A stretch of 64,000 nt of DNA from Ooceraea biroi (GCF_003672135.1 NC_039506.1:17546001-17610000), one strand, 5' to 3'; shown: positions 9,564 to 23,218, counted from the first letter of the stretch. Notes: a model not told the origin generated them from the letters alone. A program made the numbers and translations.

Positions 9564-9836
9564 GACGGATGCCAAGGTTTTGCCGAGGGTGTCGTCCGTG
9601 GTGGATTGCTGGTTCGTCGCGGGTGCAGTGTTGGGCGCGGAAGGCGCGGTCGTCGGTGCACCAGGACTATGGCTATATTGCAACGTTACCGGGGACGGTG
9701 CCCCTGTGCCACTGTTTGCCGCGACCGCGGCACTACCCCGGAATGTCGACATTGGCGGTAGGGAAGCCGCATTGGTCACCGCTGAGCCCAGAATCGGCGC
9801 TGTAGATTCCCCGTTTGGCGACATCGCCGAGTATGC
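9564..9836 (-). CDS. da: da exon: SLPPMSTFR ... LGKTLAS region, with alternative donors
   Basis: Acceptor GGTTTCAG|GCA; reads AYSAMSPNGESTAPILGS in phase 0, then SLPPMSTFRGS, a Pro/Thr/Ala/Ser-rich stretch, and DDTLGKTLAS. Both SLPPMSTF and LGK.LAS are E-protein signatures. The 3' edge has three possible donors: GTCGTG after 9567 (LAS|IY, matching the vertebrate join LASIYSPDH), GTGAGC after 9564 (LASV|, the strongest consensus, used here) and GTATGT after 9552 (LASVVSTR|). All are in frame and yield 90, 91 or 95 codons. The Met at 9824 (MSPNGE) could start a short isoform if transcription began at the 11.2-kb promoter-like element. Confidence 0.9.
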
Positions 9837-11205
9837 CTGAAACCGCCAAACGCGAACCTCGATATGATCCTCGTCTCTCGGACAAAATCGCGGGAATGCA
9901 TGCTCACACCTTTAGATTTAGTTAATCGGAGAAATATGGAGTCGGAGAGATGTGATAGGTTCTAGAGATGTCTCGCGTAACACTTGCGCTTGTAGAACAC
10001 GTGGACAACGAGGCCAGTCGTTTAACGACGAATTGATCTATTCTTGATGCAACAGCTATATACAGTTTCGGTCGGTCTTCATCTTCGTAGATTTTATCGC
10101 TGAGAAACCACTGCGTAAAACGCTCAGGAATTCGGTAGGTCCTAGAGAAAATGCCTTCTCCGCGAACGAGCGAGCGAGCAGTGGAGCAGAGGGACTGATT
10201 TATCTCGTGTAGTAACAAACGATAAAGGTCCACGTTACAAGACCCTCGAGTGATTTCGAGGAGTCGCGCGACGCTCGACGATTTGTACGATTTCTTAAAC
10301 GCGTCTTTCTGGTCATAATGGATCACTTTAGCCAGCTTTGATATCGGATACGCCGAGCGGAGGATAGCGCTCTCTCGCACCTACTGAAACCGCTCGTAAA
10401 AGTCTAATTTTAAACCACCACCGACGCTCTATGAAGCGCAGTGTATTTATCAACAAATTAGATGGTCTACAGGACGCCTACGTTTCCTGTAAAACATCAC
10501 CTTTAATTGGCGCTTTTATAAAGAAGCAATGACGGGCATCAGCGACGAGGTCGCATTTCGGGATGGATACATCGAAAAACTGGGGACATCAGCATGAATT
10601 CTTCGATGAACGCGAACCGTCTTCTCGGAAGATGGATCATTAAACCGAGAGATCGTAAATGTTTTCTCGATCCTTAGTAATTATAGAAAATCTAAATTCT
10701 AGTAAAAAGAAAATCTTGGTTCGCGACCAGTTCGAGTTCATCCCGTTGGGTGTGTTTGCCCTAAATCGTGCAACATCTTTACGACGTTTCTTGTCACGTC
10801 ATGTAGGTCAAAAGACTTCGCTGTAGCTGCGCTAGTGAGATAATAAAACGGTTTGTCTTACATCTCGTTAAAGGCTGGATTTTACGACTAGAGAACGCAG
10901 CAAGTTTATACAATAATCCCTGTCGTGTATATTCGAGATTCCAGGATGGCGTTTCAGAAAAATCAAATGACATCAACAAACTTGCCATTCGCAGCCATTA
11001 ACGATGATCTCATCGAAGGCATCCGCGATCACGATGTCGTACGCCGTCAGCAGAAGCCTCCTGTAGTTGTCTCAAAGAGAAAGAGGCCGGGTGAGACGCG
11101 GGTACGAGGTGCCACGAAGAGAAGGATTTCGTGGTAACCATGAACGGCGTAAATCAAACGAAGGCTGCACTTGACTAGAAACACGGAGTAGCGGGAGGGT
11201 CGGGG

Positions 11206-11229
11206 CTATATATAGACGCCAGTGAGTCA
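11206..11229. promoter_or_regulatory. Palindromic TATA element plus AP-1 site (candidate internal promoter)
   Basis: CTATATATAG at 11206-11215 is a perfect palindrome and reads as a TATA box on either strand; TGAGTCA (AP-1 consensus) is at 11223-11229. On the minus strand it would start transcripts near 11.18 kb that begin coding with exon 9564-9836, where an in-frame ATG lies at 9824. On the plus strand it could drive an antisense RNA. No good initiator is seen at the ideal spacing. Confidence 0.3.
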
Positions 11230-11924
11230 TTTGACGTTTCTCTGGGTAGCATGGAGCACTGTCAACAGTGTCTCTCAACTGTAGTGAAGTGATGAAGAGA
11301 GAACGCGTCTCTCTCTCTCTCTCCTCGCGAGCACGCGACCCAGGCTGCCGACCGTGGGGTGGTCCGGAATAAGACAGCAGAAGACTCCACCAGCCGGTAC
11401 GCCGGATCACGGCGTTGATGAAGAGGATTAAAGTCAACGGTGCTAAGTCGCGGAGTAATGGCCGACCGTAGTAGAAGCGCTTGTCCTCGAGACGACCGGG
11501 CTTCAGAGAGAGCAAATCGACGAGCTCCCGGCGAAATTTAGCGCAGTTCCACCGCGCGATCGGGATTTATCACGTTCCGCGGAAAGCCATCAACGGCACG
11601 ATAAATCTCCGAAAAGTTTGCGTATTTGTGGAAGGATGTTTTCGACCGAGCGGCGGCGGAATCGCGCTCGAGAAGAGTCCGAGCACTTTAAACAACCGTC
11701 CGTTCGCTTCGACGCACGCCGACACGTTCATCGAACAAGAGTCTACGCTAGCAGATATCCTCCGAAGCCGAACTGAATTTAGCGACCACAGTTAATCGCG
11801 GTATGAGCAAGTTTGCGAAAAATCGAGTTTGATGCCTTCGGCGTGAAATCAATCTTCTATCGTCAGATCAAATTTGAATTCGATGCGCCGCGCCGTTGAC
11901 AACGCGCGCGCGAGGTTTCAGTCA

Positions 11925-11941
11925 AGAACTTGACAAGTTCT
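11925..11941. promoter_or_regulatory. Perfect 17-bp inverted repeat (IR1)
   Basis: AGAACTTG-A-CAAGTTCT: two 8-base arms separated by one base. The IR1 layout resembles that of nuclear-receptor sites, but the half-site is not the usual AGGTCA, so a factor cannot be named. Confidence 0.3.
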
Positions 11942-12268
11942 GGAGTGAAGCGAAAAGAACGCTCGAGAAGGCACATCGATCTTCCGGAGAACCAAGATTA
12001 GATCACTCGCTTAGGTTTTAATCTGTCGACTTCCTCGTCTAACTCGCGTGTCCAATGACAGAAAATTCGGGGAAAAGAATATCCCCGTGTCTATTACAAA
12101 GTTTCAGGGGCCTCGTTCTCACGACGCGGCTCCGAACGAGCCAGTAGTCGAGTCACTCGTGATTGATCGCTTCTTCGAGTTCGGCTACGGCGAGAAAAGG
12201 TAGCCAGCACAGAAATGAGAGAAAGAAAAACATACAAGAGGCGGCGGAGGAGAGGAGGGATCACTTAC

Positions 12269-12405
12269 CATAGGGTCGTGGGGTAGGTGCATGGAGTAGG
12301 CTGACTGCGCCAGGTGAGATGGTGCGTATCCACTGTATGGGGGTTGAACACCACCGCCGCTACCCGTCCACGGATCACCAGGACCAGTTCCTGCAGTATT
12401 ACCAT
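12269..12405 (-). CDS. da: da exon: Gly/Pro/Tyr-rich linker (DPW..G..QPPYSGY)
   Basis: 137 bp, acceptor CTTGTTGCAG|AT, donor CCTATG|GTAAGT. The first two bases complete GAT (Asp) with the last base of the previous exon, giving ...YYIDGNTAGTGPGDPWTGSG. It continues VQPPYSGYAPSHLAQSAY and ends MHLPHDPM in phase 0. The DG....DPW.....G..QPGY pattern is shared with vertebrate E-proteins. This part lies between the activation domains and is presumably disordered. Confidence 0.9.
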
Positions 12406-14563
12406 CTGCAACAAGAGAGACCCGATTTCGATCAATCATGTCCAATTGCTGGTGATTGAATGTCCGATTCACTTTGTAACCAAGAGAGGAAGATTCAAGT
12501 ACATCGTGTGTACGTGGGTTTTATAAATTCTCTTTTTTTTCGCTCGCTGTAATTGAATTGCTGCGGTGTAGAGAGTCGATAGGCTCACGTTGACTACCCG
12601 TGCACCTTTTACATCACTGGAGCGGAAAACGATAAATGGTACGACACGTGGCGTTCAGCGAACGGAAAATGTCGCGCACGTGCCTGGATAATGAGCGTCC
12701 AAATCGTGCTAAAGTGCATCGTCGCGGCATTTAACCGAATTTCTCACTCGTCAGAAACGCCCGGCGGCACTCTCACGTTGCAATATTTGCACAACTTGAC
12801 TCGATTAGCACGATGTTCCGCTTTGAACTTCCTAATCGGATAGCGACATTGTCATTCCTTCCGCAGTAATTATTTGGAGAACAATCTCGTGATATTATAC
12901 AACTTGGCTGGACTTCCGCCAAGTAGAAATTTTGCGCTTCCTAACGTCTCACTTGGTCGGCATCATTTGCGGTGAAACACACACCCGGTATAAGGACCAA
13001 TAGAAACAGCGTACCCGGCGCGGACCATTATTTCAGTTGAAAACAACAGCAATAAGCTTCGGGAACGTATTTCTTGATACTTTTGCTTGATATAATTCCC
13101 GTGCCGGGCGCTCCTCGACGAGAAAACGGAAACTAAGCCAAACTACTCGGGCGTTCCTACCAACTACCGGTGTTCGATGTCTGATAAAACTTTTTCGCCC
13201 CCCTCTCGTCGTAGCCTCCCCCATTTATAAGCCATTCCGGTCAGCTACCGGGTGCCACGAGCGCCGACACGTATTTCGAAAGCGCCGTACTTGGGCTATT
13301 ACTTTTCTCATTTGATCTACAATAACGAATCTCGCGGTGAAAACTTTGCCGATTTCATAAATCCATAAATCATCATGCAGATTGTCTTCAAATATCTGCA
13401 TGCTTAATCTCGTAGAAATTTTTCTTCATTTCACCGACGTGTCTTTTATATCGCCTGCTTGCGTTCTGTTTCTTGTTATTAATTGATTAAAATATTTATT
13501 TTAATTTTGTGTAATTTTTTACTGCACAAGTTTGAGCATGTGTATGACAAGTATCCGCGAAGCACCGAACGTAACACACTGTTGATTGCATTCATGTGCG
13601 AGAGAGATGACCATTAATTTTTCAAAGATCCGTTATAATCCACAAAGTAAACCGTATAAACCACAATTACCTTCCTACAAAAGTAAGCAGTCGCAGTTAG
13701 CTAACAGATTACTTGAAGCAAGCAGCTACAGTTACTTCGACACAAAGGATTTTGCGCGTAAATCAATTATAAGCGATTCTCAGTGACGGAAAAATTATTA
13801 AAATGACATTAAGACGCTGGCGCTTCGATAAATGTCGTTTTAGCAACAAAGTAGCGCGTTTCGCAGTGGCCGGATATCGAGACCGAGTACAGAAAATTGC
13901 TTTTATTGGCAATATCTCGTCGGCAAAGTTTTCCGTGGAATTTTTTTTCGATGGCAGCATTGGATATATCCGCGAAAATCCTGCAACGAACTTCGACGCC
14001 CCACCGCCGCTTGAACAAATAACGAGATTGTTATTGTTTTTACGCGCGACAGGCAGAGCGGCAAATTTTACGAGCGAACGTTAAACAGTTGAATATTAGA
14101 GCGCTCGTAAAATCCCTTTTATCGTCCATTCGGATCGTTATGCGATTTCCAAATGATATATACGTATATATACGTACGCGCGCGTACATACGCACATACG
14201 CGCGCCTGCAGCGATGGCTGCTGATTTCCAGATAACGATCGATCTATCGGACTCGCACCATGCCGTTCAATTATACCTACCATAATAGGATCCCAATGTT
14301 ATGGATTATTAACAGACGTGAATTAACAATCTATGCTTAATCAATCTATGTCAATCCATGTATGTATATTATATGTATTATATATAAATTTCGATTAGTT
14401 GTACAAAATTGAAAATTAATAACAGATCTGTTGTCATGAACTTTGTTTTCAGTCTTGATTAACGGTTATTATAAATATTATAATTATTATATAAATAAAT
14501 GTATCTTCTTGATCCGCCTTTTATTTTATTGCTCAATTCCAAACGAAGCATTTTGCTACTTAC
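12406..14563 (-). other. da intron
   Basis: 2.2 kb. Includes a TA/CG/CA mixed repeat (14157-14206). No recognisable gene. Confidence 0.75.
14157..14206. repeat. Mixed (TA)/(CG)/(CA) low-complexity tract
   Basis: Alternating purine-pyrimidine sequence over about 50 bp, including CGCGCGCG. Confidence 0.7.
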
Positions 14564-14645
14564 CGATATAATAAGAGTCAGCATACAACGCGCCCTTCGG
14601 CGACGTGTATCTTGGCGAGTCCTGTCCGAATTCATCCGAGCCATA
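14564..14645 (-). CDS. da: da exon: GSDEFGQDSPRY region
   Basis: 82 bp, acceptor TTGTTGCAG|TAT, donor ATCG|GTAAGT; enters in phase 0 and leaves after one base. It encodes YGSDEFGQDSPRYTSPKGAL and then YADSYYI plus the first base of an Asp codon. The SPRY.SPK.....FY pattern matches the vertebrate E-protein stretch around SPGYPSSKP...FFMQDG. The exon is the first one common to both the exon-1 form and the 25-kb alternative form, since each of those ends in phase 0. Confidence 0.9.
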
Positions 14646-17600
14646 CTGCAACAAACAATGAACAAATATTTATTACAACTACCGCGTATACATAACTCTG
14701 AAATTTTACAAAAAAAGAAACAATATTCCACGACTCGGTCAATCGCGCGAGACTCGTCGGTCGAAACGCAGCGACGACGAACGGGAACGTGATGGATAAT
14801 AATTTTCGTCGCCACACCATTTTGCAAGACGTAAATCGTTCTCATCGACTCGCACATTTCAGCATTTTAGTTCTGGTGTAACGCGAAAATTGCCGCAATT
14901 GCGACTACAGTTCGCGACTCCTCCACCGACTATCGTCGAACGCGACCCAGAGTTGCATCTCCGCTCTTGCGACACCTTTGGTGTATTATACCGTAGTATG
15001 GTCTTCATCGATCTTGCGATAGACTCAGCCGACTATTACGACACCGACCAACATCGCGGCTCGTAGCAGTCATTAATTCAGCGATATAGACGTGAGAGAG
15101 GAACGCGCGCGTCCGGGCTAGAAGATCGGTACAGACTCGTTAAATCGGTTGCACACGTACATGCGCGCACACCGTCAACTCTGCGCAACGCGACCATCAA
15201 TAAAAATCTAAGATTAGGTCGTCCTCCTCGATCCAATTAATGCCGTCAATCTTCATAGGGACACGAGCAGAAGGCTCGATTTAACGATGCTCGGTGTGCG
15301 TCGTGTCATGACAAACTTGACGATCCTATTCTTCACGAACTGTATAGCGCTTCAATTTTTCAGCTCAATGCCATATGAAGGCCATGCAGGAGACGATAAA
15401 TTAATTATTGCTGTTGGGATTGAAGATCGGCAGCTCGCGCTTGTAGCTCAACTTGTACGTAAAACGTGATGCAAGACGCATGATAAAAATTTGATACTCA
15501 ATCCGATACGCTCCAATCATTTACATGAGAAATAAAGCGCGTTATCGCAAACACTCGAGATTATCCAACGTACTCTGATTACTCATCCTTCACGAATGCC
15601 AAGGTCCGAAGCAAACCAGGAAAAATTCTTTTTCAGAAAAGTCGCGGATCAATAACGCGAATTATCGAAAATGCAAGTATTACGTGTTATGTGGAGGTGA
15701 ATAAGAATGCAAATTCGCATGTGCATTGTTTTATCCATCTGCCATAGTATTACGGAATTACTACATTCGTGGTGGAAAGAAAAACGACATATTATACAGA
15801 AAGATGCAAGCGATGCATGCGACGTGACTCTATCGATCGTTCCAAGGTGTCCCAGATATATAATCGAGAGACTCAACTCCGTTTTACATTTTCGGTAAAT
15901 TTACCATTTTATAGTTGCCATAGTCCGTGGGAGAGACAAACATGCCGACGGCGGGGGCGAGTATGCTGATTCGACGATATATATCGGACTTGACGTCGCA
16001 CACGACAGGTCACATACAGAGCAACGGATTATCACCACAACAAAAGTGGTAGCATGTCGATCCAACGACGAACGGGTTAGTCGCCGCGCGAATGAGAGTA
16101 AGATGAAGCGGAAGAGAAGCTGACAACGGGATGGAGAGAGAGCAACTATCGCGCACCATACCCCCGTCCCAATTTCGTCGTGATGTATGTTAAAATATTC
16201 TACGGTGCTGGCTGCTTTATCCGGCTGCACCGCGCCGAAAACTTTGTTCACGATGCTTCTCTCTTCCTGTCTCCCTTTTCCTCTCGTCCTGCACGTTTCC
16301 AGCACGTTGAAAAGCGTCGCGCTCGCGGAAGGTGGCGAAAGGACGGGCGAATAAACTTCCGTTCGCTAACGTGAGGACTATGAGACGCTGGGCCTGAATT
16401 TAACGCCTTCCCGGTGCCATGAAAGAATCGTACAACTTTGCTGAGACGGAAACTTTGCAACTCGTCTGCTCGAAGCTCATGATGGATCGATGGATGATGG
16501 TTGAGGTACGCGGATCCTGGACAAAAATCTGAACAAATGTGCGTGTCTGCAGATGAGCGAGATGAGCGCGACGGCGACGGCGGCGAAGAACTCTCGCTGG
16601 AAACGAATGCGACGAAACGACACCGACAACCGACGTGACTGACTACATGCAGCTGACTGCCCGCCACCGATATCGCGTGTTCACCAGCTCCGATCGAAAG
16701 TACGAACGAGGTGGGAGCTACGCGCGCAGCTCGGATCAACTCGCACGCGCGGCTTCGAGGCGAGAAGCAACGCCGAGAGATCTAGCCGCGCGTGATATCT
16801 GAATCGCCGCATGGGAGCTCGCGCGCGAGATAAGTGCGCAAAGTATCACCGTGACTCGTAAAATGCACGTTCCACGAGAGGAGTTTAAGCTCGTCGTGGC
16901 ACGTTTGACCGGGAAAACTTGCCGACCAGCTTGCTCCGGTAAAGACGCTATTACGATCGCATTAACGATCGATCAGCAACACGCTCGTGGGGCACTTATC
17001 TCGATCGCAAGATCGCAACACATACACACGGAGTCCACTCATATTCTCCCTTTCTGTCTTTCCGCTTGCGTCGACGTGAAATAAAATCGGGGAGAGATAG
17101 AAAGAGAGATGGAGAGGAAAGAGCGGACGCTATATTGCTGACGTATGCTTGACAAATGGAATCGTTTTTGAGAGCGCGCAATGTATCTGGCAGGCCCGAT
17201 GTATCTGGGAGAGATAGAGGCGAGGAATAATCATGGCCCGAGATAAAAGTATCGGGTCTTATCGGCGAGGCTGGTCGATAATGGTCTTACAAATAAGAGT
17301 ACATCTCTGGTGAGAGACGGGAGACGAAACTGATGCTAATCGGGGGGCTGATACGTTGCGCTCTGCTCGGCCTCTCGACCTATTGATTTAAATGAATTGC
17401 TTTGACATCGCGATCAACCTCGCGATACTGTGATAACGCGACTTGTATTTTTACGTTTTCTTCTTCCTTTTCCTTTTCTCCTTTATTTCGAATTTCAAAC
17501 AAGATAGATGAACATATAGATGGTTTACCATACGCGCGGATATATTCATATTTAATATTTAATAAAAATAGAAAAATAGAACAATTAAAAGATTTCTGAA

Positions 17601-20030
17601 TTAGTTGTGGACACGTGCGAAATTCAGTTGAGCGAGCAAAAATGTTTACTAAGCATATCGCGTGAGACGTTCGATATTCACGAGCCGACATCACTAAACG
17701 GACCATTAAATTATTCACCGAAAACCGTAACGGCCACTTTAACCCCGGTGTCGGACCAGGGTTGGACCACGTGCGCGAGCATGGCGAGAGACACCGCGTG
17801 GACAATAATTCACGTTTTATTTCCTCCCCGTGTAGAGAGGAAAAGACACGCAAAGATAAAAATGTCGCCGCGGTCGACATGGCGGATCAGAAATCTTAAT
17901 ATGTCCCGGTCCAGCGTGTCCACGGTGGCTTCTGGAGAGTCAGCGATTTCCAACCAATATAAATGTCCTACATTGATTTAGTTCTACCTTTTTCCCCCGT
18001 CTTATAACGCATCGGGGGATGTGTAAGGAAAGAGGCAAGGGACGCGGGGACACGAGAAACCGAGCCGAACTGAACCAACCAAACGGAAATGTCTCTGTCA
18101 GGGAAATTAGCCTTCGAGGATCTGAAATAGGACAGAAGGGTGTCCGTGCGCACCCTCCTTACGAGACGGATGTTATAAAACCTTCGGAAAATTGAGCACG
18201 TGATGACCGTCTCACGTTTTCGATCAACCACGTCGTCGATCATCCCTCCGCATACGTTTTGGAGATTTTACGTCCGTAACTATGATTCAACAAGCTCGTC
18301 TGACCTGCTCGTTTAACCTTATAATGTCTATTCGTAGACTTGATCACGGTAATCCGTTACTTTGTAAACGAGAAAAGCGATATATTACACGACAGAACGT
18401 AAAGAGTACAAATTACCAACTAAATAACCAAGTAATTAATAATAATTAAGAATAATTCTGATACTAGTTAAAACACAAAATGCTTGTGACAAGTGCGCTA
18501 AAAATTTGAAAATCGATTATGCGATTGTTCTCTCTCACGCTCGTTCTTCCCTACGATCGTTATTAAGTACACGTGGGCGGAAATAAGCTTAAGGGTAGCG
18601 TAGACGAGGCAAAGCACAGAGAAAGAGGAAGAAGGTAGGGAGAAGATGTAAAAAGCGGAGGGTCACTATGAACGAGATAATGGATCGCCGATTATCCCCT
18701 TATTAATTATCACGGTGAGACGTTTGCCTGTCGAGCAAGTGAGTAGACGAAACCAAGTGCCTTGTCTAACGAAGTAACGACTTTTTTTCCTTTTTTTTAT
18801 TTAGCTGCCGTGAACCCTGGGGATTCCTTTGAAAGTATTTTTATCACAAAGTATCGTCGAAACGTTTCATATCATCCAACATTTCCCGCGACGGATGTTA
18901 CGAGAAACGCGACAGAAACGATCGATCAATCCGATCCATTGTTACTAATTTTCCAAGCACAGAAACCGGATTCGTATTATTTTGCGTCGAGACGGACACT
19001 TCGTTAATATAAATCCAAGCGTAATTGGTTGAATTTATAATAGATAAGCCTTATCGGCTGCGGAGCCGTTTATTCGCCATGGTACGCGTCGCTTTTTTTC
19101 CTTTGTCGGCATAATGGTTTAATGACGGAGCATTTGTAAAAAGAATAGATGCAACGGTCTTTGCAGTTAATAGGGCCTGTATGTCGTAGATGACGGCAAG
19201 ATAATTCCAGTCGACAGCCTCACACGCGCGCGTAAACGCACGCGAGCGTGCACCGAACGCGCCGCTGTGTATTGGTAATTCCCACACAAATTGCTGGCGT
19301 CACGCACAAGTACAGTCGACGATATCAGTAATAGAGAGTAATTCTGACTTTTGCAACGAAATTTGTTCCATCGGCCGATAAAAGACGCGTTCATTGACCA
19401 AACGAATCGATAGCGCGTCGCCAGCTCAAAAGATTTATTCATCCTGAATATTTTCTTACGCCATTTACTCCGCTTCTCTTCCGCCTACTTTTCATATTAT
19501 TTAATTATCATTTAATTATCACCACACTACAAGCGTGGTGTCGCGAATAATTTTATCCACTGCGACGGCGCCACATTATCAACGGAATAAAGTAATTTAT
19601 ATTTTTATGATTGACAGCATATTTATCTGTGATATTGGCACATCAGACGTTGCAATCTAATGTATTACTTGCGATCTTCGAAATACATTCCGCTCGACAT
19701 TTGTGCATACCGGTAATGATGCCACGCTGCTGATTTTAAACTGTTGGCGTGCTGGATACTTGTGCAAAATCTTAATTTGCGACGACGCATAGGGGCGTTC
19801 GTAAGACCGCAGGAAGAAATGTGGGAACCTCATGGCTCGATAAGAGTCGTTTAGCACGCTATGGTAATGACTGTCTTTTCTTTTTGTAAATTTATGTCTC
19901 TTGTAGCTTTCCCGTGTGCTACGGGATCACGATGGGTTCCCATGGCGGAGAAGCGGGCGGCCGTAAAGGAAATACCCGTAGATGGAATAGACATGTACTG
20001 ACAGTGAACGACATCCGGTTACGTTGATGG

Positions 20031-20060
20031 TTTCTGACGGTTTCGAACGACCGTCAGAAA
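20031..20060. repeat. Hairpin: 10-bp perfect arms, 10-nt loop
   Basis: Arms TTTCTGACGG and CCGTCAGAAA surround TTTCGAACGA, itself centred on the palindrome TTCGAA, so the whole 30 bp is close to a perfect palindrome. Confidence 0.6.
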
Positions 20061-23000
20061 TTCAGACTATATTTGTTTGATAAACGAAACATTACATTTG
20101 TACAAGGACACCATCATGTTTAGCATCATTTTCGAGGTTGTAACTGAATTAACTGTTGTTGTCACATATACTTAATTATGTAATACCGTTGGTCGTTGAT
20201 ACTACTAACATTTCAATTTTATTAATTTCACCGTACTTTGTAATTTAATGAGCGACTATACTTTGTGAAAAAATAAAATACGAAAAGACAACGTTGCATG
20301 AAACCATCCGGCATTCCCTTGGCGAGAATTCACTGAGAGCTCCGATTTCACAGAATCACGCTTATCGTATCGTTACGAGCATCAAGATATCACGACCACC
20401 CAAAGAACCATCCGAAGAGAAAGACGAGGTTTGGACGATATACGCAAAGCACGTATGTTCGTGGACATTAGATAATATATCGCGGATAAGCAGCAAATTG
20501 TACAAATTGTAAAACTATTTTTTTCTCTCAACATTATTTATAAAATAAATCCCAACTTGTATTTCCAGTTTTAATAAAAGATCATTTAGAAAAGATATAA
20601 TTATAAATGCAACATTCATTAGAGAATATGTCATATAAATTTTCACAACAATTTATCTGTAAAATCTGCAGACGTTAAAAATCTTTAGTATCTTCCTTAG
20701 CAGTCACTCAGTTACGTTAAAAGTCGGCATGGTTCATGGTTTTTGTGGGAGGAGGATATTTTTATATACCATGCTTCAGCACGCCATAATCGTCGGATGA
20801 CTAAACGCGCAGTCGCGTGTAATTTTCGCTGAGCTGTCTCGAATATTTCCAAGACAAAGCGGCTTCATTTATAGAAAACGTCGTTTTTCGGATTAATCGC
20901 TGCCGAGAGGAAGCGATACGTGTCGTCATCGAGCCGGGTTGTGCAAACAGGGAAAATGTGATCGAGAGATTTCAATCAAACCGAAAAACAATAAGTACAC
21001 GAATTAAGAAGCTATTTTGAAACTTTGCTACGCGATAACGAAATTAAAACTTACGAGGAAAATGATCGAAGAAATAATCATCAATATTAAAATAGCGTGT
21101 ATGTTGTATATAACAATCGTAAAAATTGTTACAGAGAAATTCCTTTCCTCGAGTGACACGCGAGCTCGACGCAAAGATGTAAATCTCTCTTTGAACAGGC
21201 CGATGATCGCCAGCGATCCGTGGTCCGTACACGCGCAGCCGGTCGCAGCTCCGTTTTAATTGGTACCCACTAATTGTTAATTATCAGTGGTACCCACCCG
21301 CGGGAACCTGACGTAAGAGGCTTAAGTCCATTTACACGGGACCGGTCTACCCGCCTCCGCAGACGTTACCCATACCGTTGCTGCTGATGCTATGCCGACG
21401 GTGAGGATGTGGCACGTCGGTTTACAACGTTATAACACGCAGGGCAGGTGTGCATATGTAATTCCGTGCGGATGCCTTTCCTCCTCTGCGACCGGCAGTG
21501 GCAGCAGCAGAAGCAGCAGCACGTGAAAAGAGACCCAGAGATCCGTGGCGGTTTACATTATTTATTAGGCGTGTCGCCGAGGCGCATACACACCACGAGA
21601 GAGCCAAGACAAACGGCTGCATAATCAACAATTAGCCGGTTGATACGCGAGCTACGTGATAGTTTTTTAACGGATGAAGCCCTATCTACGTGTACATGCT
21701 TGATCGGTGAGAGACGCGCGCGCTTTCTCGCGCCTTCAGTTTCCCCCTCGGATGACTTGTGCCGGTTAATAATTTATCATCGCGACGATGATACGTCGTG
21801 ATCGACACAATGCGCAATCGAATATCGTCCAATTCTAAAGGGACTCATCGTGCACGTTCAGGATTTCTGACGAATTCTTCGAGTCACATGGGGAAACGTA
21901 TTCCTAAGCGCGCAAATATTGACATTGTTTTATCAATGATGTTGACTGCCGTCGAGCCAGAAAGCAGATTATGTCTCAAAAATTTATGTCACAAGAGTTG
22001 CGTCGAGGAGACATAGGAATGATGAAAATTTCGAGTTTAAATATTTTTGGAAAATATTTTTCAAGTTGATTCAAGCTTATGGATGGGATCTAGAGATGGC
22101 CACAAATTTAGGAAACAAAGGCGCGTTGAAACTCGCCACGCGTCGATGCAAGAACAATAGTTTGCTGCGTGGAACAATGAGAGCAGGCGAACGGGCGAGC
22201 GGGGGTTTCTTTCTCCATTACTATCGAGTCGACTCATTCAACGAGAATGCGACTTGAGACCATGTAAAGTCAGATAGCCGCAAAAGGATAAAATCTGCGG
22301 AATCGCTCTTTCTCCGCGGACTCCGTTGCACGTTGGCGCACGTTCTCTAGAATCACCCGGTAGAGAAATATATCGAACGCGTATGCGAGTTGCTGCTGCT
22401 CCATACCGAGGGAGAACCGAGTCACTTCTCGAGAATGTGATTCATGTCCGTATAAAAGACTACGTTGCGCAGAATTATAAGCGGTGTGCAGTTCCATCCG
22501 TCGATGTACGTCGACAGGAACAAACACTTCTCACCCTTCGTGTATAGCATACAGAAAGATCGCCTACGTCCTCACATCTGTAGCCAACAATCTTAGCCGA
22601 AACCACCGTTTTGTAATTACAAATGCTTATTCGATATTAACGAAGAAACATGCAGCGCCTTTCCATCCTTGATGCGGGTGCAACGGTCCCTTCAAGGTTA
22701 CCAAGAGGCAATGCTTATTAAATAATCGAAAAATTTACGATAAAGGATCTACGGACAAAAAATTCCCGCGACCATCTTTCGTCGTTAATCCTTACAGCGT
22801 AAAATCTAAGAACCGCGAATGGGAATTTAAGCTCGCTGGAATGGCGCAGCGGCGAGAAGCAAATCTGCATGAACGAGGCCAAGATTACCGTAATGGTTCG
22901 CTTTACGATTACAGTTATCGGGACGGAAATCTGCGAAAGCCCGATGCTAACCGCGGAAACCAGTCTTGAGAGGCTGTCCGCATCGTCCTCGAAGTCGAAT

Positions 23001-23186
23001 CCTTCGTACCTTCCAAACGCATCGAGACATTCAACGAGATACGAAATTATTCGATATTTAACTTCGCTACAAATTTCACACTCGCGCGTTTATCCTCTTT
23101 TATCCGTTGAGTTTTATTTTCCTTCAATCGCTGTCAACAGCTTTAATTGACATTATGAGAGAAGCTGACAAAGAACTTGAAACCTA

Positions 23187-23218
23187 AAATGTCTGTTATT
23201 AAAATGTCTGTTATTAAC
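23187..23218. repeat. Short tandem duplication
   Basis: AAAATGTCTGTTATT occurs twice back to back, overlapping by one base. Confidence 0.7.

Larger units (their letters stand above)
9837..12268 (-). other. da intron with CpG-rich promoter-like block
   Basis: 2.4 kb. The part 11.0-11.8 kb is CpG-rich with a TATATATA element, an AP-1 site, a CT run (11308-11323) and short inverted repeats. A 152-codon minus frame at 9922-10380 has no family resemblance and no usable join. Confidence 0.65.

Noticed and set aside
9556..9840. Plus-strand frames of 78-94 codons
   Set aside because: Antisense shadow of the da exon 9564-9836.
9922..10380. 152-codon minus-strand open frame between da exons
   Set aside because: No resemblance to E-proteins, no suitable donor or acceptor; likely chance.
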